Of a stretch of 12,711 bases of DNA, positions 6,833 through 12,711 are shown one piece after another; the stretch's first letter is position 1; every line of letters begins with the position of its first letter. Origin of the DNA: JBBRYK01 sp038237665 (lineage in GTDB: Bacteria; Actinomycetota; Thermoleophilia; Gaiellales; Gaiellaceae). Location of the stretch: contig JBBRYK010000080.1 of NCBI GenBank assembly GCA_038237665.1, forward strand, positions 1-12,711, written 5' to 3'. Position numbers and translations under genes: made by a program. A model generated the notes under the pieces. The model worked only from the letters and a program-made list of their open reading frames with translations. It did no database searches and had not been told where the DNA came from.

Positions 6833-7984
6833 GTGACCCGATCCGTCATCGTCTCGGCCGTCCGGACGCCTTTCGGCAAGCTCGGCGGCGGGCTCAAGGG
6901 TTACGAGGCGACCGAGCTCGGGGCGATCGCGATCCGCGCGGCGCTCGATCGAGTCGACATCCGAAACGACGAGGTCGAGTACGTGATCATGGGCCAGGTG
7001 CTCCAGGGCGGGGCCGGCCAGGCGCCGGCGCGTCAGGGGGCGATCGGGGCCGGGCTGCCGGTCGAGGTGCCGGCGGACACGGTCAACAAGGTCTGCGCCT
7101 CGTCGATCCGCGCGGTCGAGATCGCGGATCTGATGATCCGGTCGGGCGACCACAGCGTGATCGTCACGGGCGGCATGGAGTCCATGTCGAACGCGCCCTA
7201 CGTCCTGAAGAAGGCGCGTTTCGGCTATCGCCTCGGGGACGGAACGCTCATCGACCTGATGATCCATGACGGGCTCACGTCGAGCTTCGACAACCGGCAC
7301 ATGGTCGAGCAGGCCTCGTTCGTGGCCCGCGAGCTCGGGATCGCGCGCGAGGACCAGGATCGCTGGGCCGTGCGCTCGCACGAGCGTGCCGTCCGCGCGA
7401 TCGACGAGGGCCGCTTCGCAGATGAGATCGTGCCGGTCGGAGACCTCGCGGTCGACGAGAGCCCACGCCGCGACACGTCGCTGGAGAAGCTCGCCTCGCT
7501 CAAGCCGGCCTTCGATCCCGAGGGCACGACGACCGCCGGAAACGCGCCCAGCGTCAACGACGGAGCGGCGGCGATCTTGGTCACGAGCGAGGAGTTCGCG
7601 CGTGAGCGGGGTCTCGAGATCCTGGCGACGATCGTCGCTCAGGGCTACGTCGCGGACGAGTTCGCCTACCTCGCCCGGACGCCTGCCAAGGCCGGCGCGA
7701 TCGCGCTCGAGAAGGCGGGGAAGACGATCGGCGACGTCAAGCGAGTCGAGCTGAACGAGGCGTTTTCGTCGGTCGCGCTCAATTCGACGAAGCTGCTCGG
7801 CGCCGACCCGGAAACCGTGAACGTGAACGGCGGTGCCGTCGCACTCGGGCATCCGATCGGCGCCTCGGGCGCCAGGATTCTCGGGACGATGATCTACGAG
7901 CTCCGCCGGAACGGCGGCGGGCTGGGCCTGGCCGCGATCTGCTCGGGCGGCGGGCAGGGCGACGCCATCCTGCTCGAGGTCTAG
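6833..7984 (+). CDS. Thiolase (acetyl-CoA acetyltransferase family)
   Basis: The 383-residue product is a full-length thiolase. These enzymes join two acetyl-CoA into acetoacetyl-CoA or cleave 3-ketoacyl-CoA in beta-oxidation. The active site is complete: VNKVCASS with nucleophilic Cys88, NEAFSSVAL, GGAVALGHPIGASG with His340 and CSGGGQGDA with Cys370. The N-terminal SAVRTPFGKLGG and the GGMESMSNAPY segment fit the acetoacetyl-CoA type better than the long-chain FadA type, but substrate length cannot be fixed by eye. The start is GTG 6833, 6 bases after a TAGCCT -10-like element. It faces the trp operon divergently. Its TAG stop overlaps the stop of the convergent hydrolase gene in the palindrome CTAG. 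A 3-hydroxyacyl-CoA dehydrogenase and an acyl-CoA dehydrogenase lie nearby on the same strand. Confidence 0.95.
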   Translation: MTRSVIVSAVRTPFGKLGGGLKGYEATELGAIAIRAALDRVDIRNDEVEYVIMGQVLQGGAGQAPARQGAIGAGLPVEVPADTVNKVCASSIRAVEIADLMIRSGDHSVIVTGGMESMSNAPYVLKKARFGYRLGDGTLIDLMIHDGLTSSFDNRHMVEQASFVARELGIAREDQDRWAVRSHERAVRAIDEGRFADEIVPVGDLAVDESPRRDTSLEKLASLKPAFDPEGTTTAGNAPSVNDGAAAILVTSEEFARERGLEILATIVAQGYVADEFAYLARTPAKAGAIALEKAGKTIGDVKRVELNEAFSSVALNSTKLLGADPETVNVNGGAVALGHPIGASGARILGTMIYELRRNGGGLGLAAICSGGGQGDAILLEV

Positions 7985-8754
7985 CTCGCCGGCCTGTACC
8001 GCTCGAGGAACTCGAGCACGAGCGCGTTGAAGCGCTCCGGCTCGCGGTAGCTCGGTAGATGGTCGGAGTCTTCGAAGACCTCGAGGCGGGCCCCGGGAAC
8101 CTGCTGCGCTAGCAGCGCGCAGATGTCGTTGATCCCCTGCACGTCGCGACCGCCCGAGATGACGAGTGTTGGTGCGCGCAACTCTCCGAGGCGGCCGGCG
8201 GCGGTCTCCGAGGGTTTGATCTCCTCGGGTAGCACGAAGGTCTTCGAGGCGTCGTGGGCGATGGAGCGCAAGGTCTCGTCGACGCCCACCGGCGCCCAGA
8301 CCTCCAGCCAGAGATCGGCCAGCGCAATCAGGTCGCGCGCCTCCCACGCGGCCTCGCCGCGGGCGTTCTGCTCGTCCGAGTAGGCGCGGAACGAGAAGCC
8401 GGACAGGCCCGGAACCGCGGCCACGAGCGCCCAGACGCGGTCGGGCCGGGCCAGCGTGTAGTCGATCGCCGCCGCGGCGCCCATCGAGCCGCCGACGAGA
8501 GCCGTGCTCCCGACGCCGAGCACGTCGAGCAGGCCTCCGAGCACGTCTGCTAGCACGTAGTCGGCGGTCGCCGGCTCGGACTCGCCGAAGCCGGGCGCGT
8601 CGAAACGGATCGTGTGGAACAGGTCGGTGAACGCCGGCCACTGCGGCTCCCACATGCGCCGGTCCATGAGGCCTTCGTGGAGCAGGACGACCGTCGGGCC
8701 CTGTCCCGCCTCCTCGTAATGGAGCGCGGCTCCGTTGATCTCGGCGAGAGGCAT
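7981..8754 (-). CDS. Alpha/beta-fold hydrolase
   Basis: The 257-residue product has the full hydrolase triad. The nucleophile elbow GGSMG carries Ser90, GGRD carries Asp204 and DSDH carries His232. The oxyanion region LLHEGLMDRRMW (24-35) and FDAPGFGESE (51-60) are typical of the soluble esterase/lactonase/C-C hydrolase families. The best general resemblance is to 3-oxoadipate enol-lactonase-like enzymes, but the substrate cannot be deduced. The ATG at 8754 is preferred over an upstream in-frame start because homology begins at MPLAEINGAALHYEE and a TATCGT -10-like element sits 7 bases before it. It lies opposite to the acyl-CoA genes around it and shares a 25-bp divergent promoter region with the next gene. 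Confidence 0.9.
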   Translation of the reverse strand: MPLAEINGAALHYEEAGQGPTVVLLHEGLMDRRMWEPQWPAFTDLFHTIRFDAPGFGESEPATADYVLADVLGGLLDVLGVGSTALVGGSMGAAAAIDYTLARPDRVWALVAAVPGLSGFSFRAYSDEQNARGEAAWEARDLIALADLWLEVWAPVGVDETLRSIAHDASKTFVLPEEIKPSETAAGRLGELRAPTLVISGGRDVQGINDICALLAQQVPGARLEVFEDSDHLPSYREPERFNALVLEFLERYRPAS

Positions 8755-8761
8755 GCTGCCG

Positions 8762-8767
8762 ACGATA
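8762..8767 (-). promoter_or_regulatory. Putative -10 element (TATCGT) for the hydrolase
   Basis: Read on the minus strand, TATCGT lies 7 bases before the hydrolase ATG, which suggests a leaderless message. It overlaps by two bases the opposing -10 element of the dehydrogenase gene. No clear -35 is seen. Confidence 0.5.
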
Positions 8768-8771
8768 GCCT
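8766..8771 (+). promoter_or_regulatory. Putative -10 element (TAGCCT) for 3-hydroxyacyl-CoA dehydrogenase
   Basis: TAGCCT lies 8 bases before the ATG at 8780 and is identical to the hexamer in front of the thiolase. There is no Shine-Dalgarno sequence in between. It overlaps the hydrolase -10 element on the other strand. Confidence 0.5.
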
Positions 8772-8779
8772 CCGCCGCC

Positions 8780-9613
8780 ATGCGGTTCGAGCACGTACTT
8801 GTCGTCGGTGCCGGCCAGATGGGGGCCGGCATCGCCCAGGTGGTGGCTGCCTCCGGGCGCCGGGTGTCGCTCCACGACCCCTACCCGGGCGTGACCGAGC
8901 GCGGGCTGGCGGCGATCCGCAAGAGCCTCGAGCGGTTGGCCGAAAAGGGGGGCGCCGACCCGGACGAGGTGCTCGCGCGGATTGAGCCCGTCGAGGGGCT
9001 CGTCGCCGGCGACCTGATGATCGAGGCCGTCGTCGAGGACCTCTCCGTGAAGCGGGACGTGTTTCGCCGGGCCGACGCGCTGCTACCGGCCGGGGCGATT
9101 CTCGCCTCGAACACGTCATCCATTCCCATCACGAGCCTCGGGGCGGTCACAGGACGGCCGGAGGCCGTGATCGGGATGCACTTCTTCAACCCGGTGCCGC
9201 TCCTACCGCTGGTCGAGGTGATCCGTGGTCTCGACACCTCCGACGAGACCGCTACGGCGATCGTCGAGCTCGCCCGGGAGCTCGGCAAGACGCCCGCGGA
9301 GGCCCGCGACCTTCCGGGGTTCGTCTCCAACCGGATCCTGATGCCGTTCATCAACGAGGCCGCCCATGCCCTGATGGAAGGCGTGGCCGAGGCCGAGGCG
9401 ATCGACACGATCGCAAAGCTCGGCTTCGCGCACCCGATCGGGCCCCTAGCCCTCGCCGACCTGATCGGACTGGACACGTGCGTCGCGATCCTGGAGGTCC
9501 TCCACGAAGGGCTCGGCAACCCGAAGTACGCGCCGTGCCCGCTGCTTCGCCAGTACGTCCAGGCCGGTCGCCTGGGGAGAAAATCGGGTCGCGGCTTCTA
9601 TACGTACGACTGA
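8780..9613 (+). CDS. hbd: 3-hydroxyacyl-CoA (3-hydroxybutyryl-CoA) dehydrogenase
   Basis: This enzyme interconverts 3-hydroxyacyl-CoA and 3-ketoacyl-CoA with NAD(P). The 277-residue product matches the stand-alone short form (usually about 280), not the FadB fusion. An N-terminal Rossmann loop GAGQMGAGIAQ spans 10-20. The active site has SNTSS (110-114), MHFFNPVPLLPLVEVI with His134 and Glu146, and LPGFVSNRI with Asn184. The C-terminal dimer domain ends in GLGNPKYAPCPLL and GRLGRKSGRGFYTYD, typical of butyryl-type enzymes. ATG 8780 is chosen over an upstream ATG because family homology begins at MRFEHVLVVGAG and a -10 element lies just before it. It probably works with the flanking thiolase and acyl-CoA dehydrogenase. 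The stop is 9 bases from the stop of the convergent lipoprotein gene. Confidence 0.94.
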   Translation: MRFEHVLVVGAGQMGAGIAQVVAASGRRVSLHDPYPGVTERGLAAIRKSLERLAEKGGADPDEVLARIEPVEGLVAGDLMIEAVVEDLSVKRDVFRRADALLPAGAILASNTSSIPITSLGAVTGRPEAVIGMHFFNPVPLLPLVEVIRGLDTSDETATAIVELARELGKTPAEARDLPGFVSNRILMPFINEAAHALMEGVAEAEAIDTIAKLGFAHPIGPLALADLIGLDTCVAILEVLHEGLGNPKYAPCPLLRQYVQAGRLGRKSGRGFYTYD

Positions 9614-9622
9614 GCTCGGGAA

Positions 9623-10048
9623 CTAGACGGTTCCGCTGCCCGGCGGCGCAGCCGTGCCTGCGGTCTGGTGCCAGAGGACGATCTTGCCCTTGCGAATCCG
9701 GAAGAGGGTGGTCGCCCGACCCCCCGGGCCGTCGCAGCGGGATGAAGGACGATCGCCGAGCAGGAACGTGGCGACCGCGGTGTCGCCTCGTTCCTTGATC
9801 TTGACGATCTCCCCCGAGCAGGGAAGTGCCGCATTCCACGCGACCGCGTCCGCATGCGTTCGCAGCGTGAGCACACGTCCTCCCTGGATCACCTTTGCGC
9901 CGGGCGCGAAGAGCTCGGCTGCCCCCTCGTTGTCGTCCCTGTTGAGCTCCTGGTTCCAGGCGCGCACGACGCTCTCGGGCGACCCGGCATGGGTCGAGCA
10001 TCCGGTGGCGAAGACCAGGAGCGCGGCAACGATCCAGGCCCGGCTCAC
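9623..10048 (-). CDS. Small lipoprotein with an NTF2/SnoaL-like domain
   Basis: The 141-residue product starts at GTG 10048 with MSRAWIVAALLVFATGCS. This is a short type II signal peptide whose lipobox-like ATGC puts the lipidated cysteine at residue 17. The mature part begins SPESVVRAWNQELNRDDNEGAAELFAP and later has TTLFRIRKGKIVLWHQT. Helix first, then curved sheet with an RI-KGKIV strand, is the pattern of NTF2-like/SnoaL domains. The family assignment is by pattern only and no ligand can be named. Two mature cysteines (in LPCSG and SSRCDG) might form a disulfide outside the membrane. The gene shares a 24-bp divergent promoter region with the acyl-CoA dehydrogenase. A TAGTGT -10-like element lies 7 bases before its start. 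Confidence 0.8.
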   Translation of the reverse strand: MSRAWIVAALLVFATGCSTHAGSPESVVRAWNQELNRDDNEGAAELFAPGAKVIQGGRVLTLRTHADAVAWNAALPCSGEIVKIKERGDTAVATFLLGDRPSSRCDGPGGRATTLFRIRKGKIVLWHQTAGTAAPPGSGTV

Positions 10049-10055
10049 GAGGGCG

Positions 10056-10061
10056 ACACTA
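10056..10061 (-). promoter_or_regulatory. Putative -10 element (TAGTGT) for the lipoprotein
   Basis: On the minus strand TAGTGT lies 7 bases before the GTG at 10048. Its first two bases are shared with the opposing -10 hexamer of the acyl-CoA dehydrogenase. No clear -35 is visible. Confidence 0.55.
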
Positions 10062-10065
10062 CACT
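10060..10065 (+). promoter_or_regulatory. Putative -10 element (TACACT) for acyl-CoA dehydrogenase
   Basis: TACACT lies 7 bases before the GTG at 10073, with no Shine-Dalgarno sequence between, suggesting a leaderless transcript. It overlaps the lipoprotein -10 element on the other strand. Confidence 0.55.
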
Positions 10066-10072
10066 CCGCGCG

Positions 10073-11236
10073 GTGGATTTCGAGCTCACCCCCGAGCAGC
10101 GTGAGATCCAGGCGCTCGCCCGCGATTTCGCCGTGGCGGAGATCGAGCCGCACGCCGCCGCTTGGGATCGCGAGCACCGCTTCCCGAAGGAGGTCTTCGG
10201 GAAGCTGGCGGGGCTCGGGCTGATGGGGGTCTGCGTCCCCGAGGAGTACGGGGGCGCGGGTTCGGACTTCACCTCGTACATCCTCGTGCTCGAGGAGCTC
10301 TCCCGGGCCGACGCGGGCGTCGGCGTGACGGTCGCGGTGCACACGAGCGCCGTAACGCTCCCGATCCTGGGGTTCGGCACGGACGAGCAGCGAAGCCGAT
10401 TCGTGCCGCCCTTGGCGCGTGGCGACCACCTCGGGGCGTTCGCGCTGACCGAGGCCGAGGCCGGCTCGGACGCGGGTGCGCTGCGCACGCGCGCCGACGC
10501 CGACGGCGACGGCTGGTCGATCACCGGGGCGAAGCAATGGATCACGAATGGCGCCCACGCCGGCACGTTCCTGCTCTTCGCGCGCACCGGGCAGGAGACC
10601 CCGGGTGCCGGCGGCGTCTCCGCCTTCATCCTCGACGCCGAGCATGTGAGGGTCACACGCGACGAGGAGAAGCTAGGCCTGAACTCTTCGGTGACGAACG
10701 ACATCGTCGTCGAGGGCGCGCGCGTGAAAAGCGACCGGCTGCTGCACGAGGAGGGCAAAGGGTTTCGCGTCGCCATGGCTACGCTCGACGGCGGGCGGAT
10801 CGGAATCGCAGCGCAGGCGCTCGGAATCACGCAGGCGGCCTACGACGTCGCCCGCGAATACGCGAAGGAGCGGCGCGCCTTCGGGAAGCGCATTGCCGAG
10901 TTTCAGGCGATCCAGCACAAGCTGGCGAACATGTCGATGGAGATCGACGCCGCGCGGTTGCTCGTCTATCGCGCAGCCTGGCGGAAGCAGCAGGGGTTGC
11001 CGCACACGGAGGAGGGGGCCAAGGCGAAGCTCTTTGCGTCAGAGATGGCGCGGCGCCAGACCGGCGAGGCAATCCAGATTCTCGGCGGCTACGGCTACAC
11101 GAAGGAGTTCCCGGTCGAGCGGTACTACCGCGACGCCAAGATCACCGAGATCTATGAAGGGACGAGCGAGATCCAGCGGCTCGTGATCGCCCGTTCGATC
11201 CTCGGGCTGAAGCAGCAGGCGCTGGCGCAGGGATAG
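10073..11236 (+). CDS. Acyl-CoA dehydrogenase (short/medium-chain type)
   Basis: This flavoenzyme oxidises an acyl-CoA to the trans-2-enoyl-CoA and passes electrons to ETF. The 387-residue product has the normal length and all domains: N-terminal helices (FELTPEQREIQALARDFA), GVCVPEEYGGAGSD, the FAD/substrate loop FALTEAEAGSDAGAL (about 123-137), WITNG (156-160), the YAKERRAFGKRIAEFQAIQ helix and ILGGYGYTKEFPVERYYRDAK-like sequence. The catalytic base is Glu362 in IYEGTSEIQR, as in butyryl-CoA and medium-chain dehydrogenases. The usual LTEP in the flavin loop reads LTEA here. GTG 10073 is chosen over the longer frame because homology starts there and a -10 element lies 7 bases upstream. It heads a likely operon with the cobalamin adenosyltransferase 9 bases downstream. 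ETF genes are not in the window. Confidence 0.95.
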   Translation: MDFELTPEQREIQALARDFAVAEIEPHAAAWDREHRFPKEVFGKLAGLGLMGVCVPEEYGGAGSDFTSYILVLEELSRADAGVGVTVAVHTSAVTLPILGFGTDEQRSRFVPPLARGDHLGAFALTEAEAGSDAGALRTRADADGDGWSITGAKQWITNGAHAGTFLLFARTGQETPGAGGVSAFILDAEHVRVTRDEEKLGLNSSVTNDIVVEGARVKSDRLLHEEGKGFRVAMATLDGGRIGIAAQALGITQAAYDVAREYAKERRAFGKRIAEFQAIQHKLANMSMEIDAARLLVYRAAWRKQQGLPHTEEGAKAKLFASEMARRQTGEAIQILGGYGYTKEFPVERYYRDAKITEIYEGTSEIQRLVIARSILGLKQQALAQG

Positions 11237-11245
11237 CTGGAGAAC

Positions 11246-11821
11246 GTGGCGCGGGAGCAGGACGAGCCGGTCCGCCTGACGCGGATCTACACCCGGGGCG
11301 GCGACCGCGGCGAGACCAGTCTCGGCGACGGTTCCCGCGTTTCGAAGCTCGACGCGCGCATTCGCGCCTACGGCGCCGTCGACGAGCTGAACTCGCACCT
11401 CGGCTTCGCGGTCGCGGCCCAGCCGCCTGCTGACGTCCGACTCGTGCTCGATCGCGTCCAGAACGAGCTCTTCGACGTCGGCGCTTCGCTCTCCGTGCCG
11501 GTGGAACGCGAGGGGCGCCTGCGTGTGGAGCAGAGCCAGGTCGACGCGCTCGAGAGCGACTGCGACCGCTTCAACGCCGACCTCGCGGAGCTGCGCAGCT
11601 TCGTCCTGCCGGGCGGCACCGAGCTCGCGGCCCGCCTGCATGTGGCGCGCACCGTCTGTCGCCGCGCGGAGCGCGACACCCTGGCCGCAGCCGAGGAGGT
11701 CGAGCTCGATCCGCTTGCGCTCGTCTACCTCAATCGCCTGTCGGATCTGCTCTTCATCCTCGCCCGCGCGTCGAACGCGGGCGGTGAAGAACCGCTCTGG
11801 AAGCCCGGCGCCTCGCGCTAG
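11246..11821 (+). CDS. PduO-type ATP:cob(I)alamin adenosyltransferase
   Basis: This enzyme makes adenosylcobalamin, the cofactor of methylmalonyl-CoA mutase and related mutases. The 191-residue length is typical. The ATP-binding N-terminus reads IYTRGGDRGETSLGDGSRVSK (14-34, where the family usually has TKTGD). YGAVDELNSHLG (42-53), QNELFDVGASL (72-82), LPGGT (121-125), CRRAERD (138-144) and YLNRLSDLLFILAR (161-174) follow in the expected order. GTG 11246 has GGAG only 3 bases upstream and lies 9 bases behind the acyl-CoA dehydrogenase stop. Co-transcription is likely and links it to acyl-CoA breakdown that ends in propionyl- or ethylmalonyl-CoA. The mutase itself is not in the window. Confidence 0.95.
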   Translation: MAREQDEPVRLTRIYTRGGDRGETSLGDGSRVSKLDARIRAYGAVDELNSHLGFAVAAQPPADVRLVLDRVQNELFDVGASLSVPVEREGRLRVEQSQVDALESDCDRFNADLAELRSFVLPGGTELAARLHVARTVCRRAERDTLAAAEEVELDPLALVYLNRLSDLLFILARASNAGGEEPLWKPGASR

Positions 11822-11833
11822 CGCTCCGGCTGC

Positions 11834-12574
11834 GTGCTCGACTTCTTCCTCACCCTTGCCGGGTCGTTCGTCGCCGGTGCGCTGGGCTCTGCCGTCGGGC
11901 TCGTGCTCGGGACGCTCCGGCTGCCGCTGATTCTCCTGCTCGCCGGCAATCCCAGCGCCGCCGCCGGGACGAACGTGGCGGTCAGCGCGGCCGCGGCAGC
12001 CTCCGGCGGCTTCGCCCACGCCCGTGCAGGCCGGGTTTCGTGGCCGATCGTGGCCTGGATGGTCCCGCCGTCGGTTGCAGGCGCGGTCGTGGGGGCGCTG
12101 TTCGGGCATCGCGTGCCCCAGGCGGCCCTGCTCGGTGCCGCCTCCGCGGTGATCGTCTGGAACGGCCTGGACCTGCTCGTCCGGCCGATTCGCCCGCGCG
12201 AGCGCATCCGCCCGCGCCGCGCGGTCGCAGTCGCGGCCGGCTTTGCGATCGGCCTGGTCGGCGGAGCGATCGGGGTCATCCTGGGCACGCTGCGGATGCC
12301 CGCGCTCGTCCGGGGCGTCGGGCTCGGACTACGCGAGGCGATCGGGACGAACCTCGTGGTCGGCTTCGCGCTCGGGCTCTTCGCCTTCGTCACCCACGCC
12401 GCCCGGCTCGAGGTCGAATGGGATCTTCTGGGCGCGGGCCTCGCCGGTGCCCTGCCGGGCGCATGGGTGGGAGCGCGGCTGACCGGCATAGCGTCCGAGG
12501 AAGTGCTTCGGCAAGGGCTCGCGGTGCTGATGCTGCTGGTCGGCGCCGCGCTTGCGGTGGAGGCCGCTCTCTAG
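11834..12574 (+). CDS. TauE/SafE (TSUP) family membrane permease
   Basis: The 246-residue product is almost entirely hydrophobic, with about seven or eight membrane helices. It shows the family's internal duplication: SAVGLVLGTLRLP (19-31) is repeated as GAIGVILGTLRMP (144-156), and GTNVAVS (45-51) as GTNLVVG (171-177), both offset by 125-126 residues. A basic cytoplasmic loop RPIRPRERIRPRR (117-129) separates the halves. TSUP proteins move small anions such as sulfite or sulfoacetate; the substrate here is unknown. The GTG start is 12 bases after the adenosyltransferase stop and has no clear ribosome site, so translation may depend on the upstream gene. It is probably the last gene of the run beginning at the acyl-CoA dehydrogenase. 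Confidence 0.92.
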   Translation: MLDFFLTLAGSFVAGALGSAVGLVLGTLRLPLILLLAGNPSAAAGTNVAVSAAAAASGGFAHARAGRVSWPIVAWMVPPSVAGAVVGALFGHRVPQAALLGAASAVIVWNGLDLLVRPIRPRERIRPRRAVAVAAGFAIGLVGGAIGVILGTLRMPALVRGVGLGLREAIGTNLVVGFALGLFAFVTHAARLEVEWDLLGAGLAGALPGAWVGARLTGIASEEVLRQGLAVLMLLVGAALAVEAAL

Positions 12575-12646
12575 ATGTCTGATCGGAAATTGGCGCTTCG
12601 GCGCGGCTGGTCCAGACCAAGCAGGGCACCGCGGCCGTTCGTCGTT

Positions 12647-12661
12647 CGTAACGGAGTTACG
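12647..12661. promoter_or_regulatory. Perfect palindrome, putative operator
   Basis: CGTAAC-GGA-GTTACG is a perfect 6-bp inverted repeat with a 3-bp centre. It covers the GGAG ribosome site of the following start codon and sits at the expected place for an autoregulatory operator, close to the size used by TetR-type dimers. Binding is an inference. Confidence 0.45.
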
Positions 12662-12665
12662 GGCG

Positions 12666-12711
12666 ATGAACGGACGTGCTGATCCTGCGCCGCGTCTGGG
12701 CCGGCCGCGGC
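12666..12711 (+). CDS. Start of a gene, possibly a TetR-family regulator (15 codons visible)
   Basis: The ATG at 12666 has GGAG (12653-12656) 9 bases upstream, one of the few good Shine-Dalgarno sequences in the window. The visible residues MNGRADPAPRLGRPR end in GRPR, a motif very common just before the first helix of TetR-type DNA-binding domains. Nothing else can be seen before the edge, so the family is a guess. The palindrome covering the ribosome site fits a self-regulated repressor that could also control the neighbouring acyl-CoA or permease genes. Confidence 0.4.
   Translation, partial: MNGRADPAPRLGRPR

Noticed and set aside
6683..8875. 730-codon minus-strand open frame across the thiolase
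   Set aside because: Low-complexity Arg/Ala/Asp-rich translation antisense to a thiolase with a complete active site; typical GC-driven shadow.
9618..9635. Small hairpin GGAAC-N6-GTTCC between the dehydrogenase and lipoprotein stops as a bidirectional terminator
   Set aside because: Only 5 bp, overlaps the lipoprotein stop, and no T run follows on either strand.
12575..12665. Short ATG frame directly after the permease stop, and the inverted repeat TGGTC-CA-GACCA at 12608-12619
   Set aside because: The 35-codon frame has no ribosome site or recognisable features. The inverted repeat has a 2-base centre, cannot form a terminator and lacks a T run; it could be an operator half but nothing supports it.

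Overview
The window is very GC-rich (about 70% by eye), compactly packed DNA. GTG starts are common and many start codons sit right behind a -10 element. Gene content and style suggest a high-GC actinobacterial lineage, possibly a deep-branching one such as Thermoleophilia. That placement is an inference from style, not from a marker gene.

Left half (1-6723, mostly minus strand): a nearly complete tryptophan operon in the order trpE, trpG, trpD, trpC-trpF fusion, trpB, then trpA and a truncated unknown gene. Every junction is a 4-base ATGA or GTGA overlap except trpB-trpA. There an oppositely oriented membrane gene of K+-channel-like shape, with a degenerate selectivity filter, fills a 613-base gap. 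Upstream of trpE lies what reads as a complete ribosome-mediated attenuator: a strong promoter (TTGACG, 17 bp, TACCCT), a 19-residue leader peptide with a Trp-Ala-Trp block, mutually exclusive hairpins and an intrinsic terminator ending 10 bases before the trpE start. TrpE, TrpC, TrpF and TrpA are all shorter than usual, and the TrpF half is strongly divergent.

Middle (6833-11236): three acyl-CoA metabolism genes on the plus strand (thiolase, 3-hydroxyacyl-CoA dehydrogenase, acyl-CoA dehydrogenase) alternate with two minus-strand genes (an alpha/beta hydrolase and a small lipoprotein). Convergent stops overlap or nearly touch. The two divergent pairs each share a 24-25 bp gap in which two opposed -10 hexamers overlap, consistent with leaderless transcription in both directions. 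The enzymes fit beta-oxidation or butanoyl-CoA chemistry, but the enoyl-CoA hydratase step is absent from the window.

Right end (11246-12711): a PduO-type ATP:cob(I)alamin adenosyltransferase and a TauE/SafE-type membrane permease follow the acyl-CoA dehydrogenase as a likely operon. Last comes the first 15 codons of a gene that may encode a TetR-type regulator, preceded by a perfect palindrome overlapping its ribosome binding site.
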